A DNA stretch of 64,000 nucleotides, taken from Brevundimonas sp. UBA4553. GTDB lineage: Bacteria; Pseudomonadota; Alphaproteobacteria; Caulobacterales; Caulobacteraceae. Where the stretch lies: NCBI RefSeq assembly GCF_002387245.1, contig NZ_DGLD01000018.1:44378-108377 (forward strand). The letters run 5' to 3'. The notes beneath the pieces were generated by a model. The model saw only the letters and a program-made list of their open reading frames with translations. It made no database searches and was not told the origin of the DNA. Numbering within the stretch: position 1 is the first letter of the stretch; each line of letters begins with the position of its first letter. Shown one piece after another: positions 61,485 to 64,000 of this stretch. The position numbers were made by a program, and so were the translations under genes.

Positions 61485-62623
61485 TGCGCGCCCGGCTCCA
61501 CGATGCGGCCGCCCGTCATCGGCTCAGGCACGCCGGTCGTGCCGGGGAAGCTGATCGGCAAGCCCAGCAGGCAGCGCGCGGCCAGGAAGGCGAAGGCCTC
61601 GGCTTCGATCGAGTCGCCTCGCCACCCCTCGTCCTCGGCGGTCGTCACCGGCACGCCCGCGCGCTCTCGGATCGCCGCCAGCAGAACCGGATTATGCCGG
61701 CCGCCGCCGCAGACCACGACCTTGGCCGGCTTCGCCGAACAGCGCGCCACGCCCAGGGCCACGGCCTCGGCGGCGAAGGCGGTCAGCGTCGCCGCCGCGT
61801 CTTCCAGCGACAGACCCGCCGCCGGGTCCAACGAGAAGTCGAACCGGTCCAGAGACTTCGGCCCTGTCGCCGCGAAATAGGGATGGGCCAGATAGGCGGC
61901 CAGCACAGCCTGATCGACCGTCCCCGCCGCCGCCAGTTTGCCGCCCTCGTCCATGCGCTTCCTGCCGCGTGACTGGACCAGCAGATCGACCATGCCGTTC
62001 GCCGGGCCGGTGTCGAAGGCTTCCAACCCGCCATCGGCGCGGATCAGGGTGATGTTCCCCACGCCCCCCAGGTTCAGCACGGCGACCGGCCCGCTCAGCC
62101 CCGCCTTTCTGACCAGGGCCGCGTGATAGACCGGGGCCAGCGGCGCGCCCTGCCCGCCTGCGGCCACGTCTGCGCTGCGGAAATCATGGGCCGTGCGTAC
62201 GTCCAAGCCTTCGGCCACGCTCAGGGCGTCGATCAGTTGCACCGTGCGCCCCGGCAGTTCCGCCGTCGGCGCCTCATGAAGCACGGTCTGGCCATGCACC
62301 CCGACCAGGTCCAGCGAACTGGCCTTGACCCCGTTCACCGCCATGAAGCCGAGCGCCGCCGCCAGATGGGCGTCCGCCACCGCCATGCGGGCGTCCTCGA
62401 AGCTGTCGGGTTCTTCCTCGTCGCGCTCCCAGTCCAGAGCGTCCTCGATGGCGTCCTCGACGATGGCGCGGGTCTCGGCGTCCAGCTTCATCTCGCCGGC
62501 CGGACCGAAGCTGATGATGTTCTCACCGTCGGTTTCGATCACCGCCATGTCCACGGCGTCGAGCGAGGTGCCGGTCATGAAACCGAGCACGCGAAGGGTC
62601 TTTGTCGAGGGAGAGATCGTCAT
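61481..62623 (-). CDS. anmK: Anhydro-N-acetylmuramic acid kinase
   Basis: A 380-residue peptidoglycan-recycling kinase that opens and phosphorylates anhydroMurNAc to MurNAc-6-P. Signatures: LGFMTGTSLDAVDMAVIETDG (phosphate-binding N-terminus), LVGVHGQTVLHEAP, DFRSADVAAGGQGAPLAPVYH, NLGGVGNITLI, AFDTGPANGMVDLL and VCGGGRHNPVL. The first ATG/GTG near 62623 fits the conserved N-terminus. It lies divergent from tyrS across about 185 bp. Confidence 0.95.
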   Translation of the reverse strand: MTISPSTKTLRVLGFMTGTSLDAVDMAVIETDGENIISFGPAGEMKLDAETRAIVEDAIEDALDWERDEEEPDSFEDARMAVADAHLAAALGFMAVNGVKASSLDLVGVHGQTVLHEAPTAELPGRTVQLIDALSVAEGLDVRTAHDFRSADVAAGGQGAPLAPVYHAALVRKAGLSGPVAVLNLGGVGNITLIRADGGLEAFDTGPANGMVDLLVQSRGRKRMDEGGKLAAAGTVDQAVLAAYLAHPYFAATGPKSLDRFDFSLDPAAGLSLEDAAATLTAFAAEAVALGVARCSAKPAKVVVCGGGRHNPVLLAAIRERAGVPVTTAEDEGWRGDSIEAEAFAFLAARCLLGLPISFPGTTGVPEPMTGGRIVEPGAQ

Positions 62624-62700
62624 GGCGGGTTGACTGCCACGTCGCGCACGCCGTAGCTAGCGCCCATGATCGCCGTCCGCGCCATTTCCGGCCTGTATTA

Positions 62701-62807
62701 CCGTTCGCTGAGCTAGCGAGCGGCCGCGATCTCGTGCCGCCTTCGCTGGCGGTGCGACTTCCTCGACAAGGAAGACGGCCGCCGGCATCCCTGCTACGGA
62801 GCCGTCC
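62701..62807 (+). promoter_or_regulatory. Hairpin-rich leader of tyrS
   Basis: Four potential hairpins in a row: 62701-62723 (9-bp stem CCGTTCGCT/AGCGAGCGG), 62737-62752 (CCGCC/GGCGG), 62758-62774 (CTTCCT/AGGAAG), and 62774-62779 with 62801-62806 (GACGGC/GCCGTC), whose closing strand starts at the last G of the GGAG site. Hairpins 3 and 4 share one base. Could control tyrS translation; unproven. Confidence 0.4.
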
Positions 62808-64000
62808 ATGACCGACCAAGCCTTCAAGTCCGACTTTCTCAAGACCCTGCAATCGCGCGGCTATATCCACCAGGTGACCCACCCGGTGGAGCTGGACGAG
62901 GCCGCCTCGAACGGGATCGTGACGGCCTACATCGGCTTCGACGCCACGGCGCCCAGCCTGCACGTCGGCAGCCTGATCCAGATCATGATGCTGCGTCGAC
63001 TGCAGCAGGCCGGACACAAGCCTGTCGTCCTGATGGGCGGCGGCACCACCAAGGTCGGCGACCCGACCGGCAAGGACGCCTCGCGCCCGCAACTGACCGA
63101 CGAGACGATCCAGGCCAACATCGCCTCGATCAAGACCGTGTTCGAGAAGTTCCTGACCTTCGGCGACGGCCCGTCCGACGCCGTCATGGTCGACAACGAC
63201 GAATGGCTGTCGAAGTTTGGCTACGTCGAGTTCCTGCGCGACTACGGCACGCATTTCACGGTCAACCGGATGCTGAGCTTCGACTCGGTCAAGCTGCGCC
63301 TCGAGCGCGAACAGCCGATGACCTTCCTCGAGTTCAACTACATGCTGATGCAGTCGGTGGACTTCCTGGAGCTGAACCGCTCGCTGAACGTGACGCTGCA
63401 GATGGGCGGCTCGGACCAGTGGGGTAACATCACCTCCGGCGTCGATCTGGTGCGCCGCGTCGATCAGAAGGCTTCCTTCGGCCTGACCACGCCGCTGCTG
63501 ACCACTGCCTCGGGCGGCAAGATGGGCAAGACGGCCCAGGGCGCCATCTGGCTGAACGCCGAACAACTCGGCCCCTACGACTACTGGCAGTTCTGGCGCA
63601 ACGCCGAGGACGCCGACGTCGGTCGCTTCATGCGCCTGTTCACCGACCTGCCGCTGGACCAGATCGCCCTCTACGAAGCCATGGAAGGCGCCGGCATCAA
63701 CGAGGCCAAGAAGGCCCTCGCCGACGCGGCTACCTCGATGCTGCACGGCTCGGAGGCCGCCCACACCGCCCGCGCCGCCGCCGAGGCCGCCTTCGAAAAG
63801 GGCCAACTGTCGGCCGACCTGCCGACCGTCGAACTGCCCCGCGACGAGGTGATCGGCGCCATGGTGGCCGCGGTCGTCACTAAGGCCGGTCTGACGGCGT
63901 CCAACGGCGAAGCCCGCCGCCTGGCCCAGGGCGGCGGGCTGCGGTTGAACGACGAAGCCATCGCCGACGGCGCCCGCCTGATCGAGGCCTCCGACGTCAA
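62808..64000 (+). CDS. tyrS: Tyrosyl-tRNA synthetase (3' end outside window)
   Basis: Open from ATG 62808 to the end of the window (about 397 residues seen). Class I synthetase core: the HIGH-type motif reads PSLHVGSL, followed by VLMGGGTTKVGDPTGK, QMGGSDQWGNITSG and a KMSKS-type loop GGKMGKTAQ, here with Gly and Thr at the variable places. The C-terminal S4 domain begins near GLTASNGEARRLAQGGGLRLN. GGAG lies upstream of the ATG. Confidence 0.97.
   Translation, partial: MTDQAFKSDFLKTLQSRGYIHQVTHPVELDEAASNGIVTAYIGFDATAPSLHVGSLIQIMMLRRLQQAGHKPVVLMGGGTTKVGDPTGKDASRPQLTDETIQANIASIKTVFEKFLTFGDGPSDAVMVDNDEWLSKFGYVEFLRDYGTHFTVNRMLSFDSVKLRLEREQPMTFLEFNYMLMQSVDFLELNRSLNVTLQMGGSDQWGNITSGVDLVRRVDQKASFGLTTPLLTTASGGKMGKTAQGAIWLNAEQLGPYDYWQFWRNAEDADVGRFMRLFTDLPLDQIALYEAMEGAGINEAKKALADAATSMLHGSEAAHTARAAAEAAFEKGQLSADLPTVELPRDEVIGAMVAAVVTKAGLTASNGEARRLAQGGGLRLNDEAIADGARLIEASDV

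Noticed and set aside
59598..61880. A 760-codon rightward open frame antisense to terC, the DMT gene and anmK
   Set aside because: Low-complexity Arg/Gln/His-rich translation crossing three real genes on the other strand; GC-driven shadow.

Overview
The window is a 64-kb piece of GC-rich alphaproteobacterial chromosome. The gene content points to Caulobacterales, most likely Brevundimonas or a close relative: a PopA-type REC-REC-degenerate-GGDEF protein, a fused IspDF, a pyrB-pyrC' pair, an NDUFS4-like complex I accessory subunit, paired RcnB-family proteins and SUF genes led by an Rrf2 regulator. The genus is an inference from gene content, not from a marker gene.

Layout of the conserved part. 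1-4200: the end of ispDF, then popA, a YihY-family membrane protein, tusA and pncC. 4284-12494: a spermidine-synthase-like membrane protein and the DNA-repair cluster mfd, sdhE, recG. 12491-16946: a leftward envelope operon kdsA-hldE-hldD-DUF3089. 17098-21682: sseA, a dicarboxylate symporter, an orphan AapJ-like binding lipoprotein, metC and tRNA-Arg(UCU). 30324-33720: NDUFS4-like, a Sel1-like protein, a GST and two RcnB-family proteins. 33798-37063: gatCAB. 37165-41700: ruvX, pyrB-pyrC', plsY, dprA. 42069-49134: topA, a DEAD-box RNA helicase, a diguanylate cyclase, plsC and a small membrane ORF with an in-frame TGA. 49199-58586: one compact leftward run iscR, NifS-like desulfurase, sufBCDS, a DUF59 protein, sufA, then metNIQ. 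58748-64000: a small hydrolase, TerC, a DMT exporter, anmK and the start of tyrS.

The accessory part is an 8.6-kb integrated element at 21640-30293. It is bounded by two identical 43-bp direct repeats that are the 5' half of tRNA-Arg(UCU). Next to the intact tRNA copy is a tyrosine integrase with what looks like a GntR-type winged helix inserted in its catalytic domain. After it come a short excisionase-like/early gene run, a Lar-type zinc-ribbon protein, a phage tail-fibre protein with a peptidase S74-like chaperone end, a SAM-dependent methyltransferase and a lysis cassette (holin candidate, transglycosylase endolysin, nested spanin pair, XhlA-like protein). No repressor, replication, terminase, portal or capsid gene is visible, so the element is either a heavily deleted prophage or a small phage-dependent element. 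It is the most unusual part of the window.

Regulatory sequence I can support: an inverted repeat over the iscR promoter, a sigma70-like promoter with a ~100-nt leader before the RNA helicase gene, a hairpin-rich leader before tyrS, and four hairpins that can act as terminators. No CRISPR array, rRNA operon or insertion sequence was seen.
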